Source: Anaerolineales bacterium UBA5797 (GTDB taxonomy: Bacteria; Chloroflexota; Anaerolineae; Anaerolineales; Villigracilaceae). Taken from it: a DNA stretch of 64,000 nucleotides. A model generated the notes under the pieces. That model searched no databases and was not told the origin of the DNA. It was given only the letters and a program-made list of their open reading frames with translations. Location: contig DIDP01000061.1 in assembly GCA_002418205.1 (NCBI GenBank), positions 1 to 64,000 of the forward strand, read 5' to 3'. Positions 1-9,109 of the stretch are shown in pieces. The translations under genes and the position numbers were made by a program. Position 1 is the first letter of the stretch; each line of letters starts with the position of its first letter.

Positions 1-238
1 ATTCTTAAAGTGCAAAGATAGTGCTTTAAGTTATGCACAGATAAACGCCATACGGAATTATATCAGCCGCCCGATGGCAATGTTCTATCGCACTTCCTGT
101 GATACCCGGTGAGCCTCTTCATGTTTTCGTTTCCGGCGAACTTACGCTTTCCTTCCTGAATTGAAATAAAAATTGCCAACCTTTGTGCGGTAAAATAAAA
201 GTCGTGCGTAAAATTCCAACCCAAAAGGAGAATAGAAA

Positions 239-796
239 ATGAAAGAGTATTTCAATGTTGGCACCAGAACGATCGTTGCTACCGGTTTGGGCGCAGCCAT
301 CTTCACATTGCTATTCATGTATGTCAAAGTTCCTTCTCCCGTTCCTGAGACCAGTTTCCAGACTGCCTACGGTTTGGGCGCTTTCTTCGCCACCTTGTTT
401 GGTCCGATTGCAGGAGCCTTGATTGCTTTCATTGGTCATGCACTCAGTGATGCCATTCAGTATGGCTCTCCGTGGTGGAGTTGGGTTATTGCCAGTGGTG
501 TTGCTGGCTTCGCCTTTGGTTTTGCCTACAAGCGTACAATGGTCGAGGAAGGCGAATTCAAATCCAGGGATATCATCACTTTCAATGTGATTCAGGTCAT
601 TGGCAACGCCATCGCATGGATCGTGGTCGCGCCGGTTTTGGATATTCTCATCTACCAGGAACCTGTAAATCTGGTCTTCACCCAGGGCATCACTGCGGCG
701 ATCATGAACTCCATTAGCGCAGGTGTGATCGGCACTCTTTTGCTGATCGCTTATGCCGCGACGCGCACAAAGAAAGGCAGCCTGAGCAAGGCGTAG
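239..796 (+). CDS. ECF transporter S component, UPF0397 family
   Basis: The 185-residue product is a small integral membrane protein with about five or six hydrophobic segments. It is close to the UPF0397 family, whose members are called ECF-type riboflavin or vitamin transporter substrate-specific components. Seen directly: TIVATGLGAAIF at the N-terminus, a central PWWSWVIASGVAG stretch, APVLDILIYQEP, and a C-terminal TKKGSLSKA typical of the family. It would bind the substrate in the membrane and work with the double ATPase and EcfT encoded just downstream. An AAAGGAG ribosome-binding site sits about 7 nt before the ATG. The family is solid; the vitamin carried is not readable from the sequence, and no riboswitch was recognised in the 238 bases upstream. 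Confidence 0.9.
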   Translation: MKEYFNVGTRTIVATGLGAAIFTLLFMYVKVPSPVPETSFQTAYGLGAFFATLFGPIAGALIAFIGHALSDAIQYGSPWWSWVIASGVAGFAFGFAYKRTMVEEGEFKSRDIITFNVIQVIGNAIAWIVVAPVLDILIYQEPVNLVFTQGITAAIMNSISAGVIGTLLLIAYAATRTKKGSLSKA

Positions 797-820
797 GCAT
801 TCGTTCCTTTTCAGGTTAAC

Positions 821-852
821 ACACAAGGCTGTTGACTTCAACAGCCTTGTGT
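821..852 (+). other. Intercistronic hairpin in ECF operon
   Basis: A perfect 15-bp inverted repeat (ACACAAGGCTGTTGA at 821-835, its complement at 838-852) lies between the S-component gene and the ATPase gene. It is followed by A residues, not T residues, so it is not a canonical plus-strand terminator. It could be a 3' stabiliser or processing site giving more S component than ATPase. Confidence 0.6.
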
Positions 853-878
853 CATAAAAAAACTGCAGATTCGCATTT

Positions 879-2588
879 ATGGACAGACAACCGATCATCG
901 AATTTCAGGATTTCTCGTTTCAATACTACAGCCAATCCGAGCCGACCCTTCACAACATCAACCTGAAGATTCACCGTGGTGAAAAGGTATTGATCGTTGG
1001 CCCCAGCGGCAGCGGTAAAAGCACACTCGGACATTGTCTCAACGGGTTGATCCCTTTTTCCTATAAAGGTGAGATTCATGGCAGTTTAAAGATCGATGGT
1101 CTTGAAACCAGGGATCAGGATATTTTCAACTTATCGAAGATGATCGGTACGGTATTGCAGGACGCGGACGGACAGTTCGTGGGTTTGACCGTTGGCGAAG
1201 ACGTTGCCTTTGCGCTTGAAAATGACAACATCCCCAATGCTGAAATGCATGAACGGGTGAAAAAAGTGGCGGAGATGGTGGACATGGAGCGCCAGCTGAA
1301 ATCCTCCCCTTATGAGTTATCCGGTGGACAAAAACAGCGCACTTCGCTTGCCGGTGTAATGATCGATGATGTGGATATCCTGCTTTTTGACGAGCCGCTT
1401 GCCAACCTGGATCCGGCAACTGGCAAGACCGCCATCGAGATCATCGATGCTGTTCACGCGGATTCACATAAGACGATCATCATCATCGAGCATCGTTTGG
1501 AGGATGTATTACACCGGAGCGTCGATCGCATCATCATGATCAATGACGGCAGGATCATTGCCGATATGAATCCTCATGAGCTCGTTTCTTCCACGATCCT
1601 GGTCGAGAACGGAATTCGTGAGCCGTTATACGTCACAGCACTGAAATACGCAGGTGTAAAAGTCACCAGCGAGATGCAGCCGGGACATATTACTACTTTA
1701 AAGACCGAACTCTCCCGAAACGCATTGGCCACATGGTACTATGCCATTCAGGCCGATAATCGAGAAAATACCAACCCGTCCATTTTAAAAATGGAAAACA
1801 TCTCCTTTTCCTATGATGGCGTTCGTCAGATCCTGGATGATATAAATTTCGATATCCGGAAAGGCGAGATGGTTTCGATTGTTGGGAAGAACGGCGCTGG
1901 TAAGTCCACTCTCGCCAAGTTGTTATGCGGGTTTGAGAAGGAGGATCGCGGCGCAATCCTCTACAAGGGGGAAAATATCAGAAGCAAAACGATCAAGGAA
2001 CGTGCGGAGATCATCGGGTTGGTGATGCAAAATCCCAATCAAATGATCTCGAAGCCGATGATCTATGATGAGATCGCATTGGGTTTACGCTTACGGAATA
2101 TCTCTGAAGAACAGATCGCGGAACGGGTGGAAAAAGTGCTCAAGATTTGCGGGTTGGCTCCCTTCAAGAGCTGGCCCATCTCCGCGTTGAGTTATGGTCA
2201 GAAAAAACGTGTGACCATTGCCTCCATTCTGGTGCTTGATCCACAGATCCTTATTCTCGATGAACCGACCGCCGGGCAGGATTATCGCCATTACACCGAG
2301 ATCATGGAATTTTTGGTGGAGATAAACAAGCTGGGGGTGACCATCATCATGATCACGCATGATATGCACCTGATGCTGGAATATACGCCGCGGGCGATCG
2401 TGCTGGCTGGGGGAAGAAAGATCGCGGACGCGGCTGCGTCCGTGGTGCTTACGGATTCGCGCGTGATCGAAGAGGCAAACCTGAAATTAACCTCCTTGTT
2501 CAACCTTGCCCGCATGGCGGGTATCAAAGATGGCACACAATTTGTGCAGGGGTTTATCGATTACGAAAGGCGGATCAAAAACCGATGA
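879..2588 (+). CDS. ECF transporter double ATPase (EcfA-EcfA fusion)
   Basis: The 569-residue protein has two complete ABC ATPase domains in one chain. The first (about residues 5-235) has Walker A GPSGSGKST, signature LSGGQKQR and Walker B ILLFDEP. The second (about 305-535) has GKNGAGKST, LSYGQKKR and ILILDEP. A short linker of about 60 residues separates them. Fused ATPases of this kind accompany UPF0397 S components in known ECF loci, where they power uptake through EcfT. No strong ribosome-binding site is visible before the ATG, which follows an 82-base gap holding a large hairpin. The stop overlaps the ecfT start by 4 bases (ATGA), so the two are probably translationally coupled. Confidence 0.92.
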   Translation: MDRQPIIEFQDFSFQYYSQSEPTLHNINLKIHRGEKVLIVGPSGSGKSTLGHCLNGLIPFSYKGEIHGSLKIDGLETRDQDIFNLSKMIGTVLQDADGQFVGLTVGEDVAFALENDNIPNAEMHERVKKVAEMVDMERQLKSSPYELSGGQKQRTSLAGVMIDDVDILLFDEPLANLDPATGKTAIEIIDAVHADSHKTIIIIEHRLEDVLHRSVDRIIMINDGRIIADMNPHELVSSTILVENGIREPLYVTALKYAGVKVTSEMQPGHITTLKTELSRNALATWYYAIQADNRENTNPSILKMENISFSYDGVRQILDDINFDIRKGEMVSIVGKNGAGKSTLAKLLCGFEKEDRGAILYKGENIRSKTIKERAEIIGLVMQNPNQMISKPMIYDEIALGLRLRNISEEQIAERVEKVLKICGLAPFKSWPISALSYGQKKRVTIASILVLDPQILILDEPTAGQDYRHYTEIMEFLVEINKLGVTIIMITHDMHLMLEYTPRAIVLAGGRKIADAAASVVLTDSRVIEEANLKLTSLFNLARMAGIKDGTQFVQGFIDYERRIKNR

Positions 2589-3424
2589 ACGCAAAGATAA
2601 AACTCTTTTCGTACAATACTCTGGATACGCCCATTCACAGGCTTTCGGGGTTGACGAAATTGGTCTGCTTTTTGCTGCTCACCTTTGCGGTCATGTTTTC
2701 CTACGATATTCGTGTCATCCTTGCCGTGATGGTTTTTTCCATTGTTGTCCTGCGGGTTTCAAAGATCCAATATTCGCAGATCCGTCTGATGATTCTCTAT
2801 GTATTGATCTTTGTAATCACTAATGCCGTGATTTCCTTCTTCTTCTCTCCGGAACAGGGTGTAAAGATCTACGGCACGCGGCATGATATCGCCAATTTGT
2901 ACGGCGGATATAAATTAACATGGGAGCAGATTTTTTATCAGGTGACAAAATTTTTCAAATATTTTTCGGTCATCCCACTTGGAATTATCTTCCTGTTAAC
3001 CACCAACCCCAGCGAGTTCGCCTCCTCGTTGAACGGCATCGGTGTCAATTACAAGGCTGCTTTCGCCGTTGCATTGACATTGCGTTACTTCCCCGATATA
3101 CAGCGCGACTATCATGATATCAGCCAGGCGCAACAGGCGCGCGGTTTGGAGCTTTCCCACAAGGCAAAGTTCGCCGACAGGTTCAAAAACTCACTGCTTA
3201 TTGTCATTCCGCTGATTTTCTCCTCCCTCGACCGTGTTGAACTGATCAGCAACGCGATGGATCTGCGTGGTTTTGCGAAGGGCAAAACCCGTACCTGGTA
3301 TACATCCAAAAAATTGACAAGAGCGGATTATTTGGCTCTGGGTATCTCGGCGTTAATCCTCTTCGCCACCGTTTATGTATCCGTGTTCATCAATCGCAGT
3401 CGATTTTACAACCCATTCATCTGA
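2585..3424 (+). CDS. ecfT: ECF transporter transmembrane component EcfT
   Basis: This 279-residue membrane protein is the coupling subunit of the ECF transporter. Around residues 185-235 it carries the two cytoplasmic coupling-helix motifs that contact the ATPases: a QQARGLEL segment and a later SNAMDLRGFAKG segment, both variants of the family A-R-G signature. Five or so hydrophobic stretches are spread along the chain. It overlaps the upstream ATPase gene by 4 bases and closes the S-A-T transporter operon. The next gene is convergent and starts within 30 bases. Assignment is firm from the motifs and context. Confidence 0.9.
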   Translation: MNAKIKLFSYNTLDTPIHRLSGLTKLVCFLLLTFAVMFSYDIRVILAVMVFSIVVLRVSKIQYSQIRLMILYVLIFVITNAVISFFFSPEQGVKIYGTRHDIANLYGGYKLTWEQIFYQVTKFFKYFSVIPLGIIFLLTTNPSEFASSLNGIGVNYKAAFAVALTLRYFPDIQRDYHDISQAQQARGLELSHKAKFADRFKNSLLIVIPLIFSSLDRVELISNAMDLRGFAKGKTRTWYTSKKLTRADYLALGISALILFATVYVSVFINRSRFYNPFI

Positions 3425-3448
3425 TGGGAAGATGTGCGCGTCCTTTTT

Positions 3449-4276
3449 TCAATGGTTTTGTTCCGGATAGATCTCGCCTGCCTCTACGCGTAAATGCAGG
3501 TGGTTTTCCTGCGGCGGGAAGGTGCAGGTGGCGTAATCGGTGAAAGCACAGGGCGGACTGTAGGCTTTGTTGAAGTCGATGAAAACATTTCCGTCTTCGT
3601 GCGGTTCGGTGTAATGATAACGCCCCGATGGATAGGTGGGATTCCCATTGGTCTCGTCCATGAATTGGATCCAGAGTCGGCGGTCAGGCAGTTCGCTTAC
3701 GATCAGTTCGTGCTTGTGTCCATTCATTTCGAAGGTGACAAACCCTTCCATGTGTTCGTCAAGGATGGCGCCAAGGATATCGGGCATCTTCACAACCTTG
3801 GGCACCTCATAACGGGTATATGTGGCGAGGACGCGCCACTCCTCTTTAACGGGATACCACTCCCGGGGCGGAAAGACGCGGCGTTCTTCGCGGGTGTTGT
3901 CCCACAAACGGATCCCAACTCCCTTCGAGCGGCGGACGACGACCATGCGCATCTCATTGAACGTGATAAAGCTGGGCACATCCTCCTGGTCTGCATCGAG
4001 CAGCGCCGTTTTGGTTGCCATCCCGTTGACTTCCACAGGTGCCCCCGCTTCGACCTTCAGCGTAACGTTGTTACCGTCGAAGTCGAAAACGCCGAGCCTC
4101 TTGGGTGCCCGGGCGGGGAGCAGGATGTCGCTTTCAGGATCGGAACCGATGATGTTCTCGCCCGTGCGTAGCCAGAACAGACCCGCGAGTGCCAGCCAGC
4201 CGTTTTCGCGGCGCAGGTTGGTGTCCATTTCCTGCCGCCATTTCAGTATGTTGCTTTCGTATTCTTCGTTGGTCAT
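3449..4276 (-). CDS. DUF1684 family protein (copy 1)
   Basis: A soluble 275-residue protein of the DUF1684 family. Seen directly: an N-terminal NGWLALAGLFWL segment, an SDILLP stretch, and the C-terminal family hallmark in which FIDFNKAYSPPCAF is followed by YATCTFPP and a final VEAGE. The conserved Cys residues in PPCAF and YATC suggest a metal or structural role, but no reaction is established for the family. A related gene lies just upstream on the same strand, giving a tandem pair. Its -10 box (TATAAT on the minus strand) ends 6 nt before the ATG and there is no ribosome-binding site, so the message is probably leaderless. Family certain, function unknown. Confidence 0.85.
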   Translation of the reverse strand: MTNEEYESNILKWRQEMDTNLRRENGWLALAGLFWLRTGENIIGSDPESDILLPARAPKRLGVFDFDGNNVTLKVEAGAPVEVNGMATKTALLDADQEDVPSFITFNEMRMVVVRRSKGVGIRLWDNTREERRVFPPREWYPVKEEWRVLATYTRYEVPKVVKMPDILGAILDEHMEGFVTFEMNGHKHELIVSELPDRRLWIQFMDETNGNPTYPSGRYHYTEPHEDGNVFIDFNKAYSPPCAFTDYATCTFPPQENHLHLRVEAGEIYPEQNH

Positions 4277-4282
4277 GATGCG

Positions 4283-4288
4283 ATTATA
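4283..4288 (-). promoter_or_regulatory. -10 box of leaderless promoter for DUF1684 copy 1
   Basis: TATAAT on the minus strand ends exactly 6 nt before the ATG at 4276, placing the expected transcription start at or next to the start codon. No convincing -35 was found. Confidence 0.5.
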
Positions 4289-4354
4289 CCTGTTCGATTG
4301 GATTGAAGATCTGAAGTTTATTGTGGATGGATGTCTCGTGATCGCAGCGTCGGA

Positions 4355-5182
4355 TCATCCGCGGTACATCTCGCCCGCCTCCACGCGGAACGGAAGTTTG
4401 TTTCGTGGAGGCGCGAAGATGCAGGTTGCATATTCCGTGAAAGCGCAGGGTGGGCTGTAGGCGTAATTGAAATCAAGCATCACCCGACCATTCTTTACCG
4501 GTTCGGTATAGTAATACCGGCTTGGCGGGTAGGTCTCCTTGTTGCTTGTTTCGTCCCGGAACTTGATGAACAGCGTATGGCTTTTTGTTTCGGTCACATC
4601 GAGCTTGTATTTGACCCCGTCGAACTTGAATGTCACAAAACCATCGATGCGATCATCGACGAAGTCGCCAAACGTATCTTCATGCGGCAGTTGCTGTGAA
4701 GCGGGATAGCGCGTGTAACGCGCAGGGAAGCGAAACTTTTTGTTGATCGGGAACCACTTCAGGGGCGGGAGGGCGAAGCGGTCCATTCGTTCGTTATCCC
4801 AGATGCGGATGGCATAATTTCCGGCGTGCTCATGCAGGACCAGTCTCAGGGTCTCGTTCCATGTGATGAACGTGGGTTTCGCGTCTCTGCTGGACCTTAG
4901 AATTGCCTTCTGCGCCAACCGGCCGTTGACTTTCACCCGTACCCCTTCTGCTGCTATGAAACGTGCGACCCGGTTTTTCAATTCCGCAACACCGATGAAT
5001 GTGGGGGCTCTTTCAGGTAGAACGACCTCACACATCGGATTCGAGCCGACCAGGTTCCTGCCCTCGTTCAACCAATGCAAACCCGCCAATGCCAGCCAAC
5101 CGTTCTCGCGCACAAGATCGTCATACTTTTTTGCCCGCCATTGAAGGATTTCGTTTTCGTATTTAGTGGGTTTCGTTGCCAT
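4355..5182 (-). CDS. DUF1684 family protein (copy 2)
   Basis: A second 275-residue DUF1684 protein, same length as its downstream neighbour and clearly homologous: NGWLALAGLHWL near the N-terminus, then LDFNYAYSPPCAF and YATCIFAPP at the C-terminus. The two diverge in the middle, so the duplication is not recent. Function is unknown. It has its own promoter with a -10 8 nt before the ATG and no ribosome-binding site, so the pair may be expressed separately. The acsA terminator insulates it from the upstream gene on the same strand. Confidence 0.85.
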   Translation of the reverse strand: MATKPTKYENEILQWRAKKYDDLVRENGWLALAGLHWLNEGRNLVGSNPMCEVVLPERAPTFIGVAELKNRVARFIAAEGVRVKVNGRLAQKAILRSSRDAKPTFITWNETLRLVLHEHAGNYAIRIWDNERMDRFALPPLKWFPINKKFRFPARYTRYPASQQLPHEDTFGDFVDDRIDGFVTFKFDGVKYKLDVTETKSHTLFIKFRDETSNKETYPPSRYYYTEPVKNGRVMLDFNYAYSPPCAFTEYATCIFAPPRNKLPFRVEAGEMYRG

Positions 5183-5190
5183 CGGTTGCT

Positions 5191-5218
5191 ATTATACTTT
5201 GCGGCTTTGGGCTGTGAA
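5191..5218 (-). promoter_or_regulatory. Promoter for DUF1684 copy 2
   Basis: Minus-strand TTCACA (5218-5213), 16-bp spacer, TATAAT (5196-5191). The -10 ends 8 nt before the ATG at 5182, so the transcript would start at or almost at the start codon. Confidence 0.6.
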
Positions 5219-5235
5219 TTTGCAATTTTGTTATA

Positions 5236-5270
5236 AAAAACCCGGAGGCTTCCAGACCTCCGGGTTTTCG
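5236..5270 (-). terminator. Rho-independent terminator after acsA
   Basis: CCCGGAGG (5241-5248) pairs with CCTCCGGG (5257-5264) around an 8-nt loop. On the minus strand the stem runs into TTTTTTA. It starts almost directly after the acsA stop codon at 5273 and shields the DUF1684 genes from acsA read-through. Confidence 0.85.
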
Positions 5271-5272
5271 CA

Positions 5273-7177
5273 CTACTCCTCCAGCGTGCTGACGTCGCCT
5301 TCGGGCAATCCTTGTGCCCTGGCTTTCAGGACACGCCGCATGATCTTGCCCGAACGCGTCTTTGGAAGTTTATCCACGAATTTGACATCCTCCGGCCGAG
5401 CGATCGGCCCCATATGAGTGGCAACGTGCTGGCGCAGTTCCTCTGCCAACTCGGGTGTACCGGTGATTCCTGCGCGCAACAACACAAAGCAATGGATGCC
5501 CTGTCCCTTGACCTCATGCGGAAGCCCGATCGCCGCCGCCTCCGCCACGGACGGATGACTCACCAAAGCCGACTCAACCTCCGCCGTCCCCAGCCTGTGA
5601 CCTGAGACTTTGATGACATCGTCCACGCGGCCGATGATCCAGTAGTAACCGTCCTTGTCGCGCTTGGCAGAGTCGCCGGTGGTGTATTTGCCCGGGTTCT
5701 TCGACCAGTATTGTTTGACGTAGCGCTCGTCGTCGCCGTAGATCGTCCGCAACATGGAGGGCCAGGGATTCTTCAAGACGAGGTAGCCTTCCGTATCGTC
5801 CGGGACGGGATTCCCTTCCTCGTCCACAATCTCAGCCTCCTGCCCGAAGAACGGACGCGTGCCCGAACCGGGTTTGAGCGGAACCGTGGGAGTCGGCGTG
5901 ATCATGAACATGCCAGTCTCGGTCTGCCACCAGGTATCCATGATCGGGCATTTCTCCTTGCCGATGACCTTGTAATACCACTTCCAGGCTTCGGGGTTGA
6001 TCGGCTCACCAACGGAACCCAGCAACCGGAGCGAGGAAAGATCGTGCTTGTTGGGCCAGGCTTCGCCAAAGCGCATGAGTCCGCGGATGGCGGTGGGGGC
6101 GGTGTAAAGGATGGTGATCCCGTATCTTTCAACGCACTGCCACCAGCGATTCGGGTAGGGGTAGGTCGGTCCGCCTTCGAACATGAAGGAGGTCGCGCCG
6201 AGGATCAGCGGACCGTACACAATGTAGGAATGTCCCGTCACCCAGCCGGGGTCTGCCGCGCACCACCAGCGATCCTCCTCCTTGATGTCGAAGACATATT
6301 TCAACGTGGTATACGTGCCGACCATGTAACCGCCGTGCGTATGCAGGATGGCTTTGGGTTTGCCGGTGGAGCCGGAGGTGTAAAGGATGTAAAGCGGGTC
6401 TTCCGCATCCATCACTTCAGTGGGACATTTGCCATTGGCGATGGGGAGGGCGCACAGATCGTGGTACCAGTGATCGCGGCCCGCCTCCATGGGAATGTCG
6501 TTGCTGACGCGTTTGACCACGATGACATTCTCCACTGAAGGACAGCGCTTCAGCGCTTCGTCCACGGTGCGCTTGAGTTCGACGACCTTGCCGTTGTTAT
6601 AACTGCGGTCCTGTGTGATCACGAGTTTGGACTGGCTGTCATCGATGCGTCCCTGCAAAGCATCCACGGAGAAACCGCCGAACACCACCGAATGGATCGC
6701 GCCGATCTTCGCGCATGCCAGCATGGCGAATGCGATCTCGGGAATGCGTCCCATGTAAATTGTGACGCGGTCACCCTTTTGCACGCCCATCGCCTTGATG
6801 ATGTTGGCGAAGCGTGAAACCTCCCGGTTCATGGCGAAGTATGAAAACGTGCGGTGGTCCTTGCTGTCTTCGCTCTCCCAGATGAGAGCCAGTTTATTCT
6901 TGCGGTATGTCTTGAGATGCCGGTCAATGGCGTTGTGGACGATGTTTGTCTTTGCGCCCACGAACCATTTGAAGAACGGTTTGTTGGAGTCGTCCAGCAC
7001 TCTATCCCACTTCTTGAACCACTCCAATTCCTCCGCTTCCGCCGCCCAGAAGCCCTGCGGATCTTTCAAGGCTTTTTCCGCCATCTCGTCCCAGTCCTTG
7101 ACGTTCGCCTGGGCGACAACGCTCTCGGATGGATAATAGACTTCGCCTTCCATTGCCTTTTGTTTCTTTGTAGCCAT
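5273..7177 (-). CDS. acsA: Acetyl-CoA synthetase (acetate--CoA ligase)
   Basis: The 634-residue AMP-forming acetate-CoA ligase activates acetate to acetyl-CoA through acetyl-adenylate. Motifs seen: the P-loop-like YTSGSTGKPKAI, the WWCAADPGWVTGHSY segment typical of true acetyl-CoA synthetases, the hinge region GRVDDVIKVSGHRLGTAEVE, and the C-terminal TRSGKIMRR whose lysine is the catalytic and acetylation-regulated residue in known Acs enzymes. Length matches the family (about 630-660). The start is supported by an AGAGGAG ribosome-binding site. It lies 36 bases downstream of a membrane-protein gene on the same strand, probably in one operon, and ends at a strong terminator. Confidence 0.96.
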   Translation of the reverse strand: MATKKQKAMEGEVYYPSESVVAQANVKDWDEMAEKALKDPQGFWAAEAEELEWFKKWDRVLDDSNKPFFKWFVGAKTNIVHNAIDRHLKTYRKNKLALIWESEDSKDHRTFSYFAMNREVSRFANIIKAMGVQKGDRVTIYMGRIPEIAFAMLACAKIGAIHSVVFGGFSVDALQGRIDDSQSKLVITQDRSYNNGKVVELKRTVDEALKRCPSVENVIVVKRVSNDIPMEAGRDHWYHDLCALPIANGKCPTEVMDAEDPLYILYTSGSTGKPKAILHTHGGYMVGTYTTLKYVFDIKEEDRWWCAADPGWVTGHSYIVYGPLILGATSFMFEGGPTYPYPNRWWQCVERYGITILYTAPTAIRGLMRFGEAWPNKHDLSSLRLLGSVGEPINPEAWKWYYKVIGKEKCPIMDTWWQTETGMFMITPTPTVPLKPGSGTRPFFGQEAEIVDEEGNPVPDDTEGYLVLKNPWPSMLRTIYGDDERYVKQYWSKNPGKYTTGDSAKRDKDGYYWIIGRVDDVIKVSGHRLGTAEVESALVSHPSVAEAAAIGLPHEVKGQGIHCFVLLRAGITGTPELAEELRQHVATHMGPIARPEDVKFVDKLPKTRSGKIMRRVLKARAQGLPEGDVSTLEE

Positions 7178-7213
7178 CGTTACTCTCCTCTGAAATTGGA
7201 TTAATGTCCTGTG

Positions 7214-7687
7214 TCAGACAGATGAAGTCATAAACTCCCAGGCCAGGGCATGGGCGCAAAGGATCAAACCGGCAAGCAGCAGTCCCTCCATTTGGAGTGG
7301 GTGCAAACCCAGGAGCCTTGCAAATCCAGGCAGGAGGGCGAAGAACAGGATCAGCCCATAGATAACGGGAACAACCCAACTGTTCCGGCTGAACGCACCT
7401 TTGGGATCCGCTTTGCGCGTTACCTGGATCAACCTGCTCGAATACGAGATCCCCGCTCCCGCCGCGATGACAAATACACCCTGCCAGATCAATGGGTTAT
7501 CCAGGCCGACCTGCGCCGCGAGACTCATCACACCGGGAATCAAAAACGAAGCGTAAACGCCTCCCGCCATCCGTTTTCTCGCCTCGTCCGTGAACCATTC
7601 CAGTTTGTCTTTTACGACCGACCACCATAACCCGACCAGCGTGAAGCAGGTGGCCGCAGTCACGGCATAGAATGTGCTGATATCCAT
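7214..7687 (-). CDS. Membrane protein, unknown, first gene of acsA operon
   Basis: A 157-residue protein with about five hydrophobic segments (residues 5-22, 43-60, 67-82, 103-122, 132-150) and a short charged loop around VVKDKLEWFTDEARKR. I do not recognise the family. Its position 36 bases upstream of acsA, behind the only promoter found for the pair, suggests co-expression with acetate activation. Whether it moves acetate is inference only, and it is not an ActP or SatP homologue that I can recognise. A GGAG ribosome-binding site precedes the ATG. Confidence 0.7.
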   Translation of the reverse strand: MDISTFYAVTAATCFTLVGLWWSVVKDKLEWFTDEARKRMAGGVYASFLIPGVMSLAAQVGLDNPLIWQGVFVIAAGAGISYSSRLIQVTRKADPKGAFSRNSWVVPVIYGLILFFALLPGFARLLGLHPLQMEGLLLAGLILCAHALAWEFMTSSV

Positions 7688-7716
7688 GCTCCTTTAATTC
7701 TCCTTTGGCGGTTTGA

Positions 7717-7745
7717 ATTATAGGATATTTTATTGAAATACTCAA
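7717..7745 (-). promoter_or_regulatory. Sigma-70-type promoter of the acsA operon
   Basis: Minus-strand TTGAGT (7745-7740), 17-bp spacer, TATAAT (7722-7717), about 30 bp upstream of the membrane-protein start codon. Hexamers and spacing are near consensus. Confidence 0.65.
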
Positions 7746-7793
7746 ATTTTATGTCTAAACACTTATGTGTTGACAAAGTGACTGTCACCCCGG

Positions 7794-9080
7794 TTATTCG
7801 ATCCAATCCAGAATCTTGTGCCACGCGCCCGCGAACGGCAGGAACCATGGAAAGCCGTTATACAGTCCCAGCGGCGCGCCGGGAAAATCGAATTGGGCGA
7901 AGGGATGTTCCGCGATATATCCCTCGATCATCGCCTCCGCAACTGTCTTTCCGAGATGGGTCGCCATTGCCACGCCATGCCCGGCATACCCAAGCGCGTA
8001 ATACACTCCATCCTCTTCGCCTACATGCGTCATCATATCGAACGCGAAATCCAGCGTCCCGCCCCAAACGTATTCCACCTTTACATCTTTCAATTGCGGA
8101 TACACCTGGATCATCTCGCGCCGTAAAATCTCGGCGCTTCTATTGATCGTATTTGCGGTCTCAGGGAAGAACGCCGCCCGCCCGCCAAAGATCAGGCGGT
8201 TATCCCAAAGCCTGAAATAATTCAGATAATGCTTGAAATCGAAGATCATGCGGTTCTTCGGGTTGAGTTCATGCGCCAGATCGTCCGGCAGTTTTTCGGT
8301 GGCAATGATGAATGAACCGATCGGGATGATCCTCCGCTGTAATTTTTTTGTGACATCGCCCGTATAACCGGACGTTGCCACCAGAACGGATTCCGCGCTT
8401 AATGAGCCCCTTTCTGTTTCGACGACGATCCGCTTCCCACTACGCTCGAGCCTGTTGACGCGCGCCCGCGCCTGGAGCGAAGCCCCGGCTTTTTCCGCCG
8501 CCCTCGCCAGCCCGACCACGTACTGCGCCGGGTTAAGTCCGCCGCTGGTTTCGTCAAGCAATGCGCCGTGATAAATATCCGAACCGATCTCGGTCCGCTG
8601 CTGGTTAGGGAATACCAGTTTCACCTTGTGATTGAACTCTTTATCCATGAATTCGACTTCGTCGATGAGCGCCTCAAAGTGACCCGGTTTGTTTGCCGTC
8701 AACAAATGACCGGTGCGCGCAAATCCGCAATCCATACCCTCTTCTTTGACGATCTGTTCAACCGTATCGATCGAATCAAGCGAACATTGGAACAACTGTC
8801 TGGCAAGACTCTTCCCGTATCTCTTGATCACGGTCTGCAACGGCAGTTTAAGCCCTGTCAACACCATGCCCCCATTGCGGGAACTCGCGCCCCAGCCGAT
8901 GGTCTCTGCTTCGAGCACGATGACTTTCCGGCCGTGTTTTGCGAGAGTCCGCGCGGCGCTCAAGCCTGTGTAGCCTCCGCCGATGATGGCGATATCCACT
9001 TTATCGGGCAGGGGCGTGATCGTATTCTCCTCGCCGGGCATGGATGCCGTTGTGTGCCAGTAGTTGAGTTGTTCGGGCAT
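7794..9080 (-). CDS. FAD-dependent oxidoreductase, DAO family (PuuB-like)
   Basis: This 428-residue flavoenzyme belongs to the D-amino-acid oxidase/glycine oxidase superfamily. An N-terminal Rossmann dinucleotide motif, IAIIGGGYTGLSAARTL (about residues 29-46), is followed by VLEAE and WGASSRNGGM, the segment typical of gamma-glutamylputrescine oxidase (PuuB/OrdL) relatives. The C-terminal GYAGHGVAMATHLGK is the second FAD contact. It probably oxidises an amine or amino acid, with substrate unknown. No partner genes for putrescine degradation are adjacent. A second DAO-type gene of the same subtype lies at 38550-39965. Confidence 0.85.
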   Translation of the reverse strand: MPEQLNYWHTTASMPGEENTITPLPDKVDIAIIGGGYTGLSAARTLAKHGRKVIVLEAETIGWGASSRNGGMVLTGLKLPLQTVIKRYGKSLARQLFQCSLDSIDTVEQIVKEEGMDCGFARTGHLLTANKPGHFEALIDEVEFMDKEFNHKVKLVFPNQQRTEIGSDIYHGALLDETSGGLNPAQYVVGLARAAEKAGASLQARARVNRLERSGKRIVVETERGSLSAESVLVATSGYTGDVTKKLQRRIIPIGSFIIATEKLPDDLAHELNPKNRMIFDFKHYLNYFRLWDNRLIFGGRAAFFPETANTINRSAEILRREMIQVYPQLKDVKVEYVWGGTLDFAFDMMTHVGEEDGVYYALGYAGHGVAMATHLGKTVAEAMIEGYIAEHPFAQFDFPGAPLGLYNGFPWFLPFAGAWHKILDWIE

Positions 9081-9109
9081 GTTTTATGGTTCTCTTTTGT
9101 GATATTCCA

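Noticed and set aside
1..238. Riboswitch upstream of the ECF S-component gene
   Set aside because: ECF vitamin operons often have one, but I could not find FMN, TPP or cobalamin consensus blocks in these bases; only a ribosome-binding site is clear.
5711..6538. 275-codon plus-strand frame inside acsA
   Set aside because: Antisense to the well-conserved acetyl-CoA synthetase.
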